Shown here piece by piece: positions 1 to 12,878 of a stretch of DNA of 64,000 bases (the first letter of the stretch is position 1; each line of letters starts with the position of its first letter). This DNA comes from Manduca sexta (taxonomy: Eukaryota > Arthropoda > Insecta > Lepidoptera > Sphingidae), in NCBI RefSeq assembly GCF_014839805.1, contig NC_051131.1, positions 3,956,913 through 4,020,912 of the forward strand. Reading direction: 5' to 3'. A program made the translations under genes and the position numbers. The notes under the pieces are model-generated. The model did no database searches, was not told the DNA's origin, and was given only the letters and a program-made list of their open reading frames with translations.

Positions 1-530
1 CGCTTCGGGTGGTTGATATTATGGGTGAGTATTTCGACCTAATGTTGTTTTATAGTTTTATTTTTGTTAATTATTATGTGGGCAGCTAAATTACAAACGA
101 GTTTGTGGTATCAAATTTTTTGAAAAACTATGACTTATTAAAAATATTACGAAATTAATTTTCAACATACTACGTCGTTTTGTTGGGTTAAATTTAGTTG
201 AGGTGTGAAGACCTAGTTATTTTAAGTAGACCGAGACTGAAACTTATTTTGTTTTCAGATAATCCCCTTATATGCGATTGTGAGCTGGCGTGGTACGAGG
301 CATGGCTGGCAGGGTTGCGCGACCGTGATGACGAGATGATGCAAAAGAAGCGCACCGTGTGTACCATGGTAAACGAGCACAGGGAATACAGCGTCGCCAA
401 GATGCCTCTTGAAAAAATGAATTGCAAGAGGAAACCCGCGTACGGACGCACTTCCAGCGCTCCCACCGCTCGCCCCGCCATTAGCTTCGCGACCAACGCT
501 CTCCTCGTTGCTGCTGCCAGGTGGCTCTAG
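1..530 (+). CDS. LRR cell-surface protein, connectin-like, last two exons (5' end outside window)
   Basis: Two exons can be joined. The first runs from 1 to 24 and ends before GTGAGT; the second runs from 259, after a TTTTGTTTTCAG acceptor, to a TAG at 528-530. Both sides are phase 1 and the junction codon is GAT (Asp). The joined reading goes from an LRR tail (LRVVDIM) into DNPLICDCELAW, the usual entry to an LRR C-terminal cysteine cap. Two more cysteines follow (RTVC and KMNC), giving the C-x-C...C...C cap pattern. After a Ser/Thr/Pro/Ala-rich stretch the protein ends in a hydrophobic run (ISFATNALLVAAA) with no cytoplasmic tail, as in a GPI-attachment signal. That architecture fits insect connectin, a GPI-anchored homophilic adhesion protein of muscles and motor axons. 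The LRR surface-protein call is firm; the connectin label is inference because most of the gene lies outside the window. Confidence 0.72.
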
Positions 531-3500
531 ATTAATCACCTAATTAATTTATATTTTAATTTAATCCTTATTAATTTCTAGTGAAGGATCAAATCGGGCC
601 AGCTGTGGCCGGATGGCCCGATGCGCGTCCCTTCGCTGCGTTCGTAAGTTCCGTTCAAATCTTGATAACGTGATGAATTTGTGCAATAAACTACGATACA
701 TATCAATTTTGGGCTGACTAAAACAAAATTAGTAATATATAATATGGAGCGGTAGCTTGATAAGTGATGAAGATGGTTTTAACGTGAATGGTGTAAGTTA
801 GTGTGATACAGTATTTTTAAAGTTAAATAACCTCTTACGGTATGCCTTACTAATAGTAATGTACCATGAAGTAGGTGACATGCTCCGACACCAGTACGGC
901 ATTTTAGTAATAGCGAGTATCACTGAAGATGTGTTTATTATCGTAGCGCGAGCTCCATTTGCTTGGAGATCTACCAAAGATAAATCTTTTGAAATTGTGA
1001 CTTTTCACAGAACACTAGGCGTTTTACGCAATCTCTTAGCAAATACGTTTGGTTTTTAAATTTATATGACCCTTGTAATTTTGAGGAGAACTCTAATATT
1101 TTTTATCGTTTACCCCTGCCTTACAGTGTAAATGTACACGTATTAGTGAGCTTTTATGTATTTACGATGTTGACTATTGCAATATTATTCTATATTCTAT
1201 ACATTATTAGAAGGCGGTTCGAAGTTATATAACCCAACGTATTTATTGTAAATTTGTATATCATTGATATCCACGTTTAAAGTTATTCCAAGTTCAAATG
1301 TTCATTCCAGTTGTAATAATGCTAACGTGTAATATGTTTTGATTAGATGAAATGCGGTTACCTTTATCTTTTTATCCGAGGACATGTCTCGAATAATCAA
1401 TATTATATAGCCCATTAATGTTCGATTTGATGTAGCCTAGATAAGGTTAGATAAGTGTTAGGTTTATTCTTTTTGAATTGTTTGACTCTATTTATAAATT
1501 TATATTTAATTTAAAATTGCTTTTTAATTATTCCGTTGAATAACTTCTATGACTACTTTTAATTTCCTACATTTTGCATGAAAGCGTTATAGATTTTAAT
1601 CCTATGTAAAAATTCATTTAAGTTATTTAACATTGAAGTTGACATACATTTTATCGTTATTACGTAGTGGAGTAATAAATGTGACTTTAAACTGTTGCTT
1701 ATTCATTTTATTTGCAATGCGTCAATCGCTGTTGCTTTCGTTGCGTCAATTGCAAATTAAAATTTATTGATTTCGCATAATTGGATTGCTTTAAATATTC
1801 TAAAGCCTGAAGTTTATCGCGAGCAATATAATATAACGTTAAGTGATAAAATTGTAACCAAAAACATATCCTTTAGTCTGAATTATGTAATTATAAGAAT
1901 GTTTAATATACGAATATATGGAATGAGAAATGTGATATGATATTTGGGGGAGTGCAATTGAAATTAACGGATGACCAAGTTCATGCCTTTTCTTTTATCC
2001 CATTTATAAACGAAATTAAATATAAATGTGTGATTTATGTAAGACGCGAGTTGAACGCATTCGTTCAATTTACATACATTTACACATTTACGAGAAACAA
2101 TTAGAATTAGGATAATTAGAGGCTTCGAAATTGTATAAACATGAATGTTGTTAACCTTTTACTAAACTTTTGTGGATTATGCACCATTAGCGTATTCCTT
2201 TTTATGCACTATGTATTTATAATTAGAATGAAAATGTTCAGAGTCGAAATAACCTGATAAATTAAGTGTTTCTTGATATTAAGCTTCTATCAATGTAATT
2301 TTTCTTCATTGTCGTGTTACAGAATATTGGTGTTATATATTCGTATTGTACCTATCGCTTAATTATGTAAATCTGACGCAAGTTAAAATTATAAAAAATA
2401 TGTTAAAGAAGCTACTTCCAGACTATAAAGATTAATGTTATTCTTTTAGAAATCAATATAATATTAATAGTCAAACTCAATTTTCCTATTATATTTCAAA
2501 AATATTTTTGCTATCACCAAAATCAAAACAAATTATAATCTATATTTTTTAAAATAAATTGCTTCAAATGTCTACTAACATAAACGGATGGTTAATATAA
2601 ACTTTCAAAAGTAACCAAGCTAGTTCTCGGAGTTTACAATTTAAATGCAGATGTAAAAATAGCGACCTCCTTTATTTACAGTTGGAAATTTTAAAAGTGT
2701 TTTGCTGCAATGCTGTCATTGTGTCGATAAAGATAAACCGGATTTGTGGTCGAACATGGATTGTTTCTAAAATATTTAAAGAAACGCCTAAAAACTGATA
2801 TATCTTTGTTGATGGTATTTCCAAATGTTTGTAGTCTGGATATGTCTTCGAAATATTTTAACTTATATAACGACATTCATTCCTTATATAAAGACAAACG
2901 ACTTTTTAATCAATATAAACTGGCATGAAATGTATTGCGTATTAAAATTAAAAGTAGTGATTATTTTGTGTATTAATGTATAACAGTAGTGTATTCATAT
3001 ATCAAACATCATACGATGTATCAATGGGAACCAGCATAAACATATCGGGGAGGCAGAGCGAAATCGATTTATAACAAGTGTTGTTCTGCCGACCTTACAT
3101 ATCAATTTAATATAAGTCACTTTAATGTAATTATATGTATTCATTGTTGTGTGTTGTTTATACATAAACTATATTCATTGTTAAACGTTTATCCGTTGTT
3201 GTATGGTTGTCGCTTGTATATTCCTCTGTAATTCTTAATATAAGTGTAATTCGAATATAATCCATTATCGAATACTGGCATAATATATAAATGTATCTCA
3301 TATTAACGTATAGACAATTTAAAAGCTGTTTATTGATATTGCAATATGTTTACTACTTACATATATTGTCCAACTCATTTCCTATTTATTGAACTCATAA
3401 CTGTATCGGTTTCTGAGCTTCAATCTTGTTTAAAAGTGTTCTTGATAAGTTTATAGTCACATTTATTATTTAAATTATATCTAATACTAGGTAGTTTTAA

Positions 3501-3556
3501 TCTAATAATGAAATTTCGCTGTAAAGGTGTATTTATTTAATTTCGGTTTAAATAAA
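531..3556 (+). other. Probable 3'UTR and downstream region of the connectin-like gene
   Basis: AT-rich, no convincing coding sequence. AATAAA hexamers that could end the transcript occur at 685-690, 1674-1679 and 3551-3556. The last is followed by a T-rich stretch, and no other gene begins before it, so a 3'UTR of up to about 3 kb is possible. The short open frames here look like chance. Confidence 0.35.
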
Positions 3557-4425
3557 AAAAATATGATATATTGATGTTTTATTATAAACACCACCAACGC
3601 TTTAATAACCGAATCTTCAAAATTGAATTTAAAATTTTACCCAGACAGTAACACTCAACCAAAAAGCAATTAAAGAGGTTCTTTTATCTTTTATCAGCCA
3701 AATCTGAGTAAGCTGAAAATACCGTTTGTGACAGTCTCCGTGGAACGCGCTGCGACATAATGGCGGCCACTCTAGAAAAAAAGCTACCTAAAGTGGCTCT
3801 TTTAAACACAGTATTATTCACGGCAGGTATTTAAAGGCTGGCACGTAAATCATGCGTTAATTTATATTTTCGTTTATTTACGCTGTGGGCGTGCCGTTTC
3901 GTGATTCAATAATATGAAAGAGAAATAACACGTAACTAGTACATTCCGGTAGATCTCAATAATGAAATGTAAATCCTATTGGGGCAAGTGGATATGGTTT
4001 ATGGTTATTATTATATTAAGTATTAATACACCACAAGCATTAACCGGGTCGATAGTCCATTAGTGCTGGCATACGCCGCGCATTACCTCCGTACCAGTTG
4101 AATGATATTACACCCGTTAACCGAATATCAGGTAAATTTCCATTTGAACATAATTAAAAAATAAAATTCGGGCTCGGCGCTGATTCACTCACCCACTGAG
4201 CTCATTATTTTAATTAATGACATTTGCGAAAACAAATATCCATTTTAATATCAATCTTTGAAAAACTTTTGTTAAATTAAAATTATGACATTAGCAATTT
4301 TAGGTGTAGTACCTACTGTAAAAAATCTCGCTACACTTTTGTACAACACGTTTTTTAGATTTTTTTGGTTTTAAAATATTTTGGCACGAAGATACCAATA
4401 ACAGAGCGTTTATCACTATTTAATA

Positions 4426-4775
4426 TGTAATATTAGCTCTGTATTATAAACTGTCCACTGCTGAACACGGCATTCTTTCACGCAGTAATAACTAAGGTAT
4501 TGCTAAGGTAGGAAAGGTAAGGAACTAAGATCTAAGCCCTCAATTGAGAGAGATTAAACCTAAGTCCACCACGGTAACCTAGTGCGGGTTAACAGACTTC
4601 ACATACCTTGGAAATTCGTATGGAGACCTCTCAGGTATGTAGGTTTCCTCACAATGTTTTCCTTTACCGCTAAAGTGATTAATGAAAATCAATACACACG
4701 TAAGTTCGAAAAGTCAGAGGTGAGTGCCTTGGGTTTTGAACTTGTGACTTTCGGCCCAGCAAACCGTTCGATTCC
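4426..4775 (-). repeat. SINE family A, degenerate reverse copy with internal insertion
   Basis: Reading the minus strand gives the family order: an internal-promoter-like head, the 'ggtgaaggaaaacat' block, then the 3' end ending in a (TAT)n-type tail. On + the order is CTGTATTATAAACTGTCC, AGACTTCACATACC, CAATGTTTTCC. About 80 bp not found in other copies (from about 4485) interrupts the 3' portion. The better copy at 26458-26781 served as reference. Confidence 0.6.
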
Positions 4776-7700
4776 AAATATGTTATCACCGCTTACTCTT
4801 GAAATATTAAGCGATTACCGATGAAAATTGTTAACAAAGTAATGACTAACGATACGAGTCGTACCAAACGATGTTTATAATAGTTTCCAGACTATTTTCA
4901 TTCCTAATTGCCTACCAATTGAGCTATAGCATTTATAATATGTAGTTTTCTAGGTCATGCTTTGTCTGTCTAGTATGATATTGTATAATCTTATGTTCGT
5001 GTACGTTATTTATAAGGATTCACGCATTCTAACTTTGACAATGATTAATTGAGTTTTCGTTGCCAGAATTTGTATGTTTATTGGCCTAACCTGGTTAGGA
5101 TATTTGTTGTAGAAACGTTTACCTTATGCAGAGACTAAGGTAGATGGACCATGAAAGGCCACCATGATAAAAAACAGTTATAACTCTCTCTTTTATTTAC
5201 TGAGTGAATTATATAAACAAATTGTTAAGTAACACTATTTTATTATGTAAGATATATATTTTTTATGACTGCTATTCATCATTTAGTAAACTAAGTTTAA
5301 AAAAACACCGTACATATTTTAACTATAAATTAAATCAAATAAGTTTATTTACTTGAAAATTTATGTTTTTTCTGAGCGGCTGAAATTAATAAGACGAGGT
5401 ACCGCATTGAAAAATTAATCGCCGCCGCGTCTATGTCTTTGAATTCGATAGGTTTTTGTGTCAGTTAAAGAAATTTGTCTTTGCATAGTAATTACTATGA
5501 ATTTTTAACAATTGGCCTTACAAAGAGCCTTTCATGGTACTTTATATATATCGAGCTAAATATTTGTTCAACACACAAAATCGTATATAGAGTTCAACAT
5601 ATACAACTTTATAATCAAAGAAAGAGAATACATCTGTTGAAACAACGTTTAAAACAATTTGTAAAAGTGTAATACATTTTCCCGCCATCACAGATAAAAT
5701 TGCGTGAAGTTTAACATTTCTAACAAGGCTTAATTGTATGATAAGGAATAGCAATAAATTATGTCCAAAGTTTACCGAAGTATGCGTAGTTGTAGAGAAT
5801 AAAGTTTGTGCGGTTTAGGTGATATATTATTCTTTTTTCAAAGTGTGAACTTTATTAACTAACCGCCAGTTTTTGAAAAACGATTCCAATCGATTTATCT
5901 CAAAAATGGATCAATCAGAACCAAGTTTTTTGACATGCTTACAAATTATTTATTTTGATTGGTTCATTCTCGCAATCGGATTGACGATTGAGATGGAGAT
6001 CGTTTATTGAAAACGGTTGTCAGTGAGATAGAAATATTTTTTCTAATTTGATAAATATGTTGTCGTTTCTCTCTTATAATACTCATTTGTGAGTAGATAG
6101 GGCAGATAAAGATACTGAATTTGATGTTTTTGTTAAATTTAAAACAATTTTTGTACGAATACGTAGGCACTACTACTAAAGTATTTGTTAATTGCTCTTT
6201 AAAAACCGGTTTTATTACAAAATAAAACTTCCCCTCTGTTATCCATTGAGTAAATTCTAGATTCCATTCGTCGTTACTGTAGATTTTATACCCTGATGGA
6301 TTACAGAGGAAAGGTAACGGACTGTAGACGCGATAAATGCTTAAGAAATTAATAAAACGAGCTGCGCAGCGGAAAGTTTTAAACTTATATAAGTGCAAAT
6401 ATAAGTTATATTTGTACTTATATTATATACTACAAAACAGACTACATTGAAAACCTTCCAACCAACTAGATCAATACTACTGTATTTATTATTAGAGTCG
6501 TTTTATTTAATATCATGCTCATGAAAACAAAAACACGCGACATAATGAAAAACATCGCGCGAAGAATTTATAATTCTTTGACTCACGGCCCTTTGCGTTA
6601 TGCAAAAGAATTAACCATGTCTTTATAGTATTACGTTCGTCTTTCGAGTAGTGCATTCCATTAAGTTTGCGTGACTACATCACTTCTAAGTAGTTTTCTT
6701 CGAGCTTCGTTACACTGAGGCTTGTATTACAATATGGCTGCATTATGCGCTGCCTTGACACGGGAATAGGTCAATAAATGGAACGCTTGTCGTACAATAA
6801 CACAATAAGTTAACCATTGGTTTATTTAGATAAATCTGTGGGGACTAAAACCATTGAAATTGCAAGGTAATGATTTTATTTTTTTTATTTTATTCAAGTT
6901 GAACAGAAAACAGTTACACATTAATGACTTAAGAAATAAAATTACTTTTATAGTGTTTGCATTAATAAACATGTAAATAATACCGTTGTTCACAAGTTAA
7001 TAGAAAAAAGTCATAATTCATAGGTAAGAGAATTTAAAGAAAATCTTACACTTGCAAAACGTAGTATCTAATAAATTCGAGGAAATAAAGTATAATTTGA
7101 GTTTATATTTTAAGTACACGCTTTAAAATTAATAATATTGAGATTAAGCATATGTTGTATGTTTGTTTTTATAACTTTACTCTCGACGCCGGTTGCAACG
7201 TAGGAAAAATATCCCTTAGGAACTCTACCATCTGTTTAATTTGTCGAAATGAACACGTAACGCTATCCATTCTTTAAAACGTGTCTTTATTCACGTCTTC
7301 AGCCGCGAGGAAAACTTTTCTTGAATAATTTTCGTTTTACAAAAAATAATTCTCAAAGTGCAATTTAGTGTGAAGAAATTACAATTCTATCGACTTATTC
7401 GTGTCGGTTTTAAATTAGCGAAATGGTTTTGTGGGAGGAAGACAGATTTGAAAACCTTTGAAATTATTAAATTTCAATGCAGTTGTATCGAGTTACTTTA
7501 CTACCGATTAAAGAAAAGGAAAGATTTAAATAGCGTCACACCTTTTTCCGTGCCTAGAATAGGCAGTTGTGTATCAACACCATATTTCGCTATGTTTAAT
7601 CCCACGTAATAGAGGGTGAATATATTGCCATTTACCGGGCAACATACGGTAATTAAATAATAACTAACGCGGATAAAACGTAACCTCTGAACGTTTGTGA

Positions 7701-8063
7701 CGCAATTTCGTACAAAGTTATCAAAGCGTTACCATAGTGGTAAAGTTTACTGCGGTATTTACATATTTGCGACTCGCAATATTAACAATTTATTATATAA
7801 ATTGCTAGTAGTTGCTTGCGATTTTATCCATATGGAAATTTTACTCTCATGGGATACTCAGCAATGTTGAAATGCAAACGTATAAATATGCTATTTATGC
7901 TCTTGTACACCAAACGTAAATCTACAATATAATGACTTTATTTTTTTATTTTTATGACGTCAATTGTACGTAAATAAAATCTATGAAACTGTACTATGGA
8001 GTATGAAGTGGTTACAGATTGAAGTTTTGGAACTACCAGCTATACCCTATTTCAGTTACAGTG
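4776..8063. other. Intergenic AT-rich DNA, no recognised gene
   Basis: No splice-consistent coding sequence or recognised repeat of size. The longest open frame is on the minus strand at 5964-6398 (144 codons). It has no recognisable domain, signal peptide or promoter and is treated as unproven. Confidence 0.4.
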
Positions 8064-8346
8064 TAATAATAATATCTGCCCTGTATTATATACTGTCCCA
8101 CTACTGGGCACGGGCCTTCTTTACTGAGAGGCATAAGGCCTTAGTTCATCATGCTGGCGTAGTGCTGATTGGCAGACCCTTAAAACTTTGTTTACAGAAC
8201 ATCTCAATGTTTTCTTCTCCGTTAAAGCATATAATTTACAAATAATACACACATAACTTAGAATAGTCTGTGGTGTGTACTTTTGGGTTCTAAAACTTCG
8301 GACATTCGTTTCGACAAATCCACTCCCAGCTAGGCCATCGCTGCTT
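8064..8346 (-). repeat. SINE family A, reverse copy
   Basis: The + strand begins with AATAATAATATCTGCCCTG, the reverse of the family's 3' tail. It passes through CAATGTTTTCTTCTCCGTTAAAGC and ends with TAGGCCATCGCTGC, the reverse of the tRNA-like box A. Nearly full length but diverged. Confidence 0.65.
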
Positions 8347-10356
8347 GCTATATCAGCTGATTCGGATTGAACTTAAGCTAACGAAGCAAAACTACAGCTT
8401 AAGTATAGTTTATTTAGGGTTGATAGTACACTGCTCGAATTAGCAGTTATACATCGTTTGATATGCTCTATTAGATAGATGATTCATTAGTGAAAGTGGT
8501 GGCATAACAGTGTTAAGGAGTTATAATTAGCAGAAACAATAATTGACAAATCAACCTGCTACTTAGCACAATCAGATAGTATATAATTGAACTGTAACAA
8601 TAGTACACAATTACATGAATGCAATCGTGTCAAATATGAAAATATAAGGATTCGTAAAATTATCCAAATTTAATATTAATAATTATTGACCCGAGGTAAT
8701 CATAGTTAAAATTTTGCTACGTCAACGGTATAATATGCTGTCCTACACATTAAATATTACGCAATAATTTAATTTGTTTTGTATGTCATACAGAGCGTTA
8801 ATTATTTTATTTACAATTATATTCATTCGGAATGAAATGAATTGTAATCATTTTAAGCTGGAATACGTAAAATTCGCAAACTAAGTTTTAGTTTTAGTAT
8901 TTTAAAACAATACTTCGGCCAGTTGTTCGATAAAATTACAGTTGTGCAAAATAATTATGAACGGTTTGAATTAAAACGTTTGTCTGATCTGATTCCAGCT
9001 TTTCAGAGTGTAAAATAATGCCGGTTTGTGAAGCTTGGGCATTGTCGCTAGAATCAGATACGATTCGATATAAAAGTCGAACTAAATATAACGTTATATA
9101 AAATATCCGATTCAAACAGGCCGACATAATTGTATCAACAGGCGAGGCATTATCTCTTCTCATTAGTTGAGATTCTATCAGGACACAATCGGGTGCAATG
9201 GGATCACTTGCCGTGCTATAGTATAGTCCATGCTATATATATGTATATATATATAGCATTGAAACGCCTATTTTTATTTTGAAATATAATATTATTATTT
9301 TAAATGAGAGAAATTAACACGTGAGAAGATATTTATAGATATTACATTTTACCAAAATTAAAATTTCCTCTAATTTTATAAAAGATTTAAAGCTGTTAAT
9401 AACGCAATAACATTAACGAAGGCTTTAGCAAAACGGTTCAAACTAATTGAAATCTTTAGCTTCAGCCGACATCTTACAAAACGGCCTCACAAAAACCCAG
9501 CAGGTAACCTTACTAATCTATTTACTTGCGAATTCGCTAATTGGTAAAAAAACCATCTAAGACGATTTATGTCCCGTTTAACCAGATAAATGGTTTTGCG
9601 GAGTATCTTATTAAAATAATGGAGTAATGGTTTTTCTTTTGATAATAACGTGGGGAAATTTAACATTGAGTCTTTAGTGGATGTAGGGCGCACTTTCAAA
9701 CGATGGTCTTGACTTTGATTCATTATTTAACATGACCTTCTTTCTTACTTGTAGCATACGTTATCAGTGAAATAGAACATACAAGAAAAGCTTTTGAAAT
9801 GCAATAATATAATTCATTAAAACTGTAAAATGTATACATTATTTAATTTCTGTCAATATTAACTCTACCACCGGTTTGGAAAACAGTGCCCACCAGACAA
9901 GAAAGCGCAAGAAACTCTAGTGTTGCTCTTTTCGAAATCTGTTCCAGTTGCTTACATCATATAAGTTCTATGTTATTTAATTACTAAAATAACTCAATTG
10001 AAATGTTATATATACTGGTATACATGAGAAATTAATGTAAAAAGTAACGTAAATGTTCCTACCGTTAATGATGACGTGTTTAGTGATAGCTTCCTTAAAC
10101 AATCCAAAACATCAATAAATTATCATACATTGTCTTAATAAAGCAACCATAAACCGAAGTTAGCCACGCAAAGCAATATCTCTTAGCGACAGTTGATTTA
10201 TAGTGTTTCCTCTGTGGTAGAGGCCCGGACCAGCTCAAACCGAACACTGATTAAAGATATTATGACTAACAGGGACATAAACCAAATATATACCATTTTA
10301 ACTATAAAAAGACCTGTTTTTACTCGACCGTGTGAACTTATTCATAAAATAAAAAT
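8347..10356. other. Intergenic AT-rich DNA
   Basis: No gene seen. A strong AT palindrome lies at 9229-9259 (TGCTATATATATG... with its mirror image). At about 9861-9960 a stretch containing CTACCACCGGTTTGGAAAAC and CAAGAAACTCTAGTGTTGCTC resembles a dispersed lepidopteran LINE 3' region, recognised by eye only. Confidence 0.35.
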
Positions 10357-10800
10357 GCCTTCGTGACGTAATTGTATTGAGGTACTACGTGTTGAGATCA
10401 TGCGTTCGATCCCGGGTCGGGCAAATTCACGTTTAATTTTTCAGTTCAGTATCTCTGAAGTGTGCAATTTGTGCTTGATGAAGCGACAGGCTCGCTCTCT
10501 ATTACGGATATCATGAAATGGAATCATCATTCCAGCCGGGAATCGTACACTGCTGGACATAGGATCCCCCATCGAGCGCCACAGGGACCGGTTCTGGGCC
10601 GCTCTCATCCATCGGACTCCAGCGACCCTCACCAGATCGTCGGTCCATCTCGTGGGGGGCCTGCCTACGCTGCGTCTCCCAGTTCTTGGTCGCCACTCCA
10701 GAACTTTTCCGTCCCAACGGCGGAATGAGATGGAATACACATGGCGAAAAGTGGGTAGCGATTCTGCCTACTCCTTCGTGAATGTACGGCGTGAATGTGT
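10357..10800 (+). repeat. SINE family B copy split by an RTE insertion
   Basis: The left part (10357-10524) has the tRNA-like head with a box B (CGTTCGATCCCGGG), then the family body. The body stops at ATGAAATGGAAT and resumes after the insert with ATGAGATGGAATACACATGG, continuing into GGCGAAAAGTGGG. The two 12-mers, one mismatch apart, are the target duplication of the inserted RTE tail at 10525-10724. Confidence 0.75.
10525..10724 (-). mobile_element. RTE-type non-LTR retrotransposon, 3'-end fragment inserted in a SINE
   Basis: On the minus strand this encodes the C-terminal tail of an RTE polyprotein (VLEWRPRTGRRSVGRPPTRW, then TDDLVRVAG and WMRAAQNRSLWRSMG) and ends in an AATGATGATG-type tail. 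It matches the 3' end of the longer copy at 55425-56085. It is only about 200 bp, a severe 5' truncation as expected from target-primed reverse transcription. The 12-bp duplications at 10513-10524 and 10725-10736 mark its borders. Confidence 0.8.
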
Positions 10801-12765
10801 GCTCTCATACCTCATTTAATCTTAACAAAGACTAAATTAAGTATACAAAAAGAAATTCCAAAAACACTCTTCAATTATCTTACAAGAATTCGCCACAGAT
10901 TGAATTAATCTTAAACTTTACATTTAATTTATTGCCAGACACAAGGCAAAGCTTAATCATAACTTTAATGTTTCGCTGAATTTAATCTTTCATTTTCTTT
11001 ATAATTTTAACTACTTTTAGGCTTTATTTTAAATATTAGTTAGCTTGTGCCCATGGCTTCGTTTCTGGGGTTTTGCACAACCAACTTTTGAGTTAAATTG
11101 AAATTATAGCACATTCGCATATGATGCCTACATCGTTTGCTTATACAATTTTAACGTAAATTGTGGGAAAACATCGTAAATATGGTGTAAATAACAGCTT
11201 GATAATTTATAGAAGGATATTATTAGAGCCGAGCTGGTTAGTTCGGTTTGTACCTTGTCTTTTGTATAAATTTTATCCCTAATTTAAAATGTCCATAGTT
11301 ATATAAGTAATTTTATATATAAATAGTTGTTTAGAAATAATAATTATTCTTATTCTTTGTTTTGACGTATCATAAGTGCAACTTTGTTCGCCTACGTGAT
11401 AAATAAAGTATTTTTTTTAAATTTATTTATTAAGATGTTGGAAACTTACTTGGTTATATTTTTAACATATAATTAGGTTATTGGTGTATATATACTGTTT
11501 GTTTCTTTCTTAACATAGAAATATTGTCGATTTGTTAGTTAAATTAAATATCTAAAAACGATAAATTATAATCTTCATAATTAAAATAGCTTAAGTAGAA
11601 GCCAAATAAAGACGAATTTCCATAATATTAGCAGCATGATAAAGCCGCTGCGAATAAGTTTGTAATGTGCGTGCGGCTTCAGCCGTTATCTAGGCTTACA
11701 GCTAAATGTTTTGTTACATTAAAATCCCTTCTGTTTATTTGATTTAATGATCATTGAAGTCCTCGCCTAACAAAGTAAACAATGGAAGAAGATTTGAGTA
11801 ACATAAAGTTAGTTAGCAAGGCTCGCTCTAAATAACATTGTTAGGAGTAGGGTTTCATTATTTAATGTAATTTACGCTTTGATATATTAATGAGAAAATG
11901 TCTTCGTTGTTTAGTCACATAACCGTGACCCCCCGCCCCCCTCCGCACCCCAATGGAGTTAGACATAACGCGTTTATCCACGCGAAAAAAAGAGGTTAGG
12001 TAAGACTTGTCCTTACCTAACCTCTCTTCTCACCTAAACACTCTTCAAACTTCTCCTTACCTAAACACTCGTGTGTAGTTCCATTTTTGGTTAGAATGAT
12101 TTTTCGCGTTTAGAGCGATGTTGGAAGGAATATCGTTTGTATAACTAGAGACCACGTAAACGAAGCTATTAGAGGTCAGTGACTAGTGAGTGTAATAATA
12201 AAGTGAATGAATAAATCCATTTTAAATACGCACTATAATATGGTTTGATATCATTAATGTTGTAACACGAGCAAATTCGTGTCCAAGTTAATAAACAAAA
12301 CACAACCATAACGTCGTCACGCACTCTAGGGGATTTATTTATTGTTCTAATAACATATTTTCATACTTTTTTACTAGACTATATAAAATATGATCTCATC
12401 GCTCGGGTCGCGGTCCTGGCAATGAAAAAAAAAATGTAGCGGGAAAACATTTTTCATCAGCGCCCGGGTCACGGGACCGTAGCGACAAATTCCGAGAATA
12501 TTGCAAATCAGAATGCAAACGCGAATATCTATCTGCCGGTAAAATTTCCGATACTTTTTAAACTGTTGGATTGTCATCGTATTTCCGATGAAGGCTGTTT
12601 CGTTTTTTCTGATGCAGCGGTATTTGAAAACAGATTATGTTTTTGCGGTTTGGACACAAAGCCATTTGTCATACGTGGGGTAGTTTTGTGTTGGATTTGT
12701 TTGTGGCTTCCAATTTTTTGTCATAGATAGTTTCTAACATTTTAACAATAGCATTAAAAGTAAAA
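10801..12765. other. Intergenic DNA with a perfect 14-bp hairpin
   Basis: No gene seen. At 11991-12025 a perfect 14-bp inverted repeat (AGAGGTTAGGTAAG with a 7-nt loop) is followed by further CTTACCTAA/CACCTAA motifs. At 11369-11408 a short motif (CATAAGTGCAACTTTGTTCG...) recurs at 44490-44527 and is probably the 3' end of a dispersed element. Confidence 0.4.
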
Positions 12766-12878
12766 ATCCGCACTGGGCCAGCGTGGTGGACTGAGGCCCA
12801 ATCCGTCTCAATAGTAGAGGAGACGCGTGCCCAATGAGACAGTTTATAATACAGGGATGATATTATTATTATTATATT
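12766..12878 (+). repeat. SINE family A, 3' end only
   Basis: Starts at AATCCGCACTGGGCCAGCG and runs through GGTGGACTGAGGCCCAATCC to a TGATATTATTATTATTA tail, matching the final third of the copy at 26458-26781. The 5' part is absent. Confidence 0.65.

Noticed and set aside
5964..6398. 144-codon minus-strand open frame
   Set aside because: No domain, signal, splice support or promoter; composition follows the local AT bias. Slightly longer than chance expectation, so noted but not called.
11991..12000. TTAGG as a telomeric repeat
   Set aside because: Only a single TTAGG unit is present within a hairpin; no (TTAGG)n array.
12374..12577. Open frame over a GC-rich patch with imperfect inverted motifs
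   Set aside because: The motifs (GGGTCGCGGTCC and GGGTCACGGGACC) suggest decayed repeat DNA, not coding sequence.
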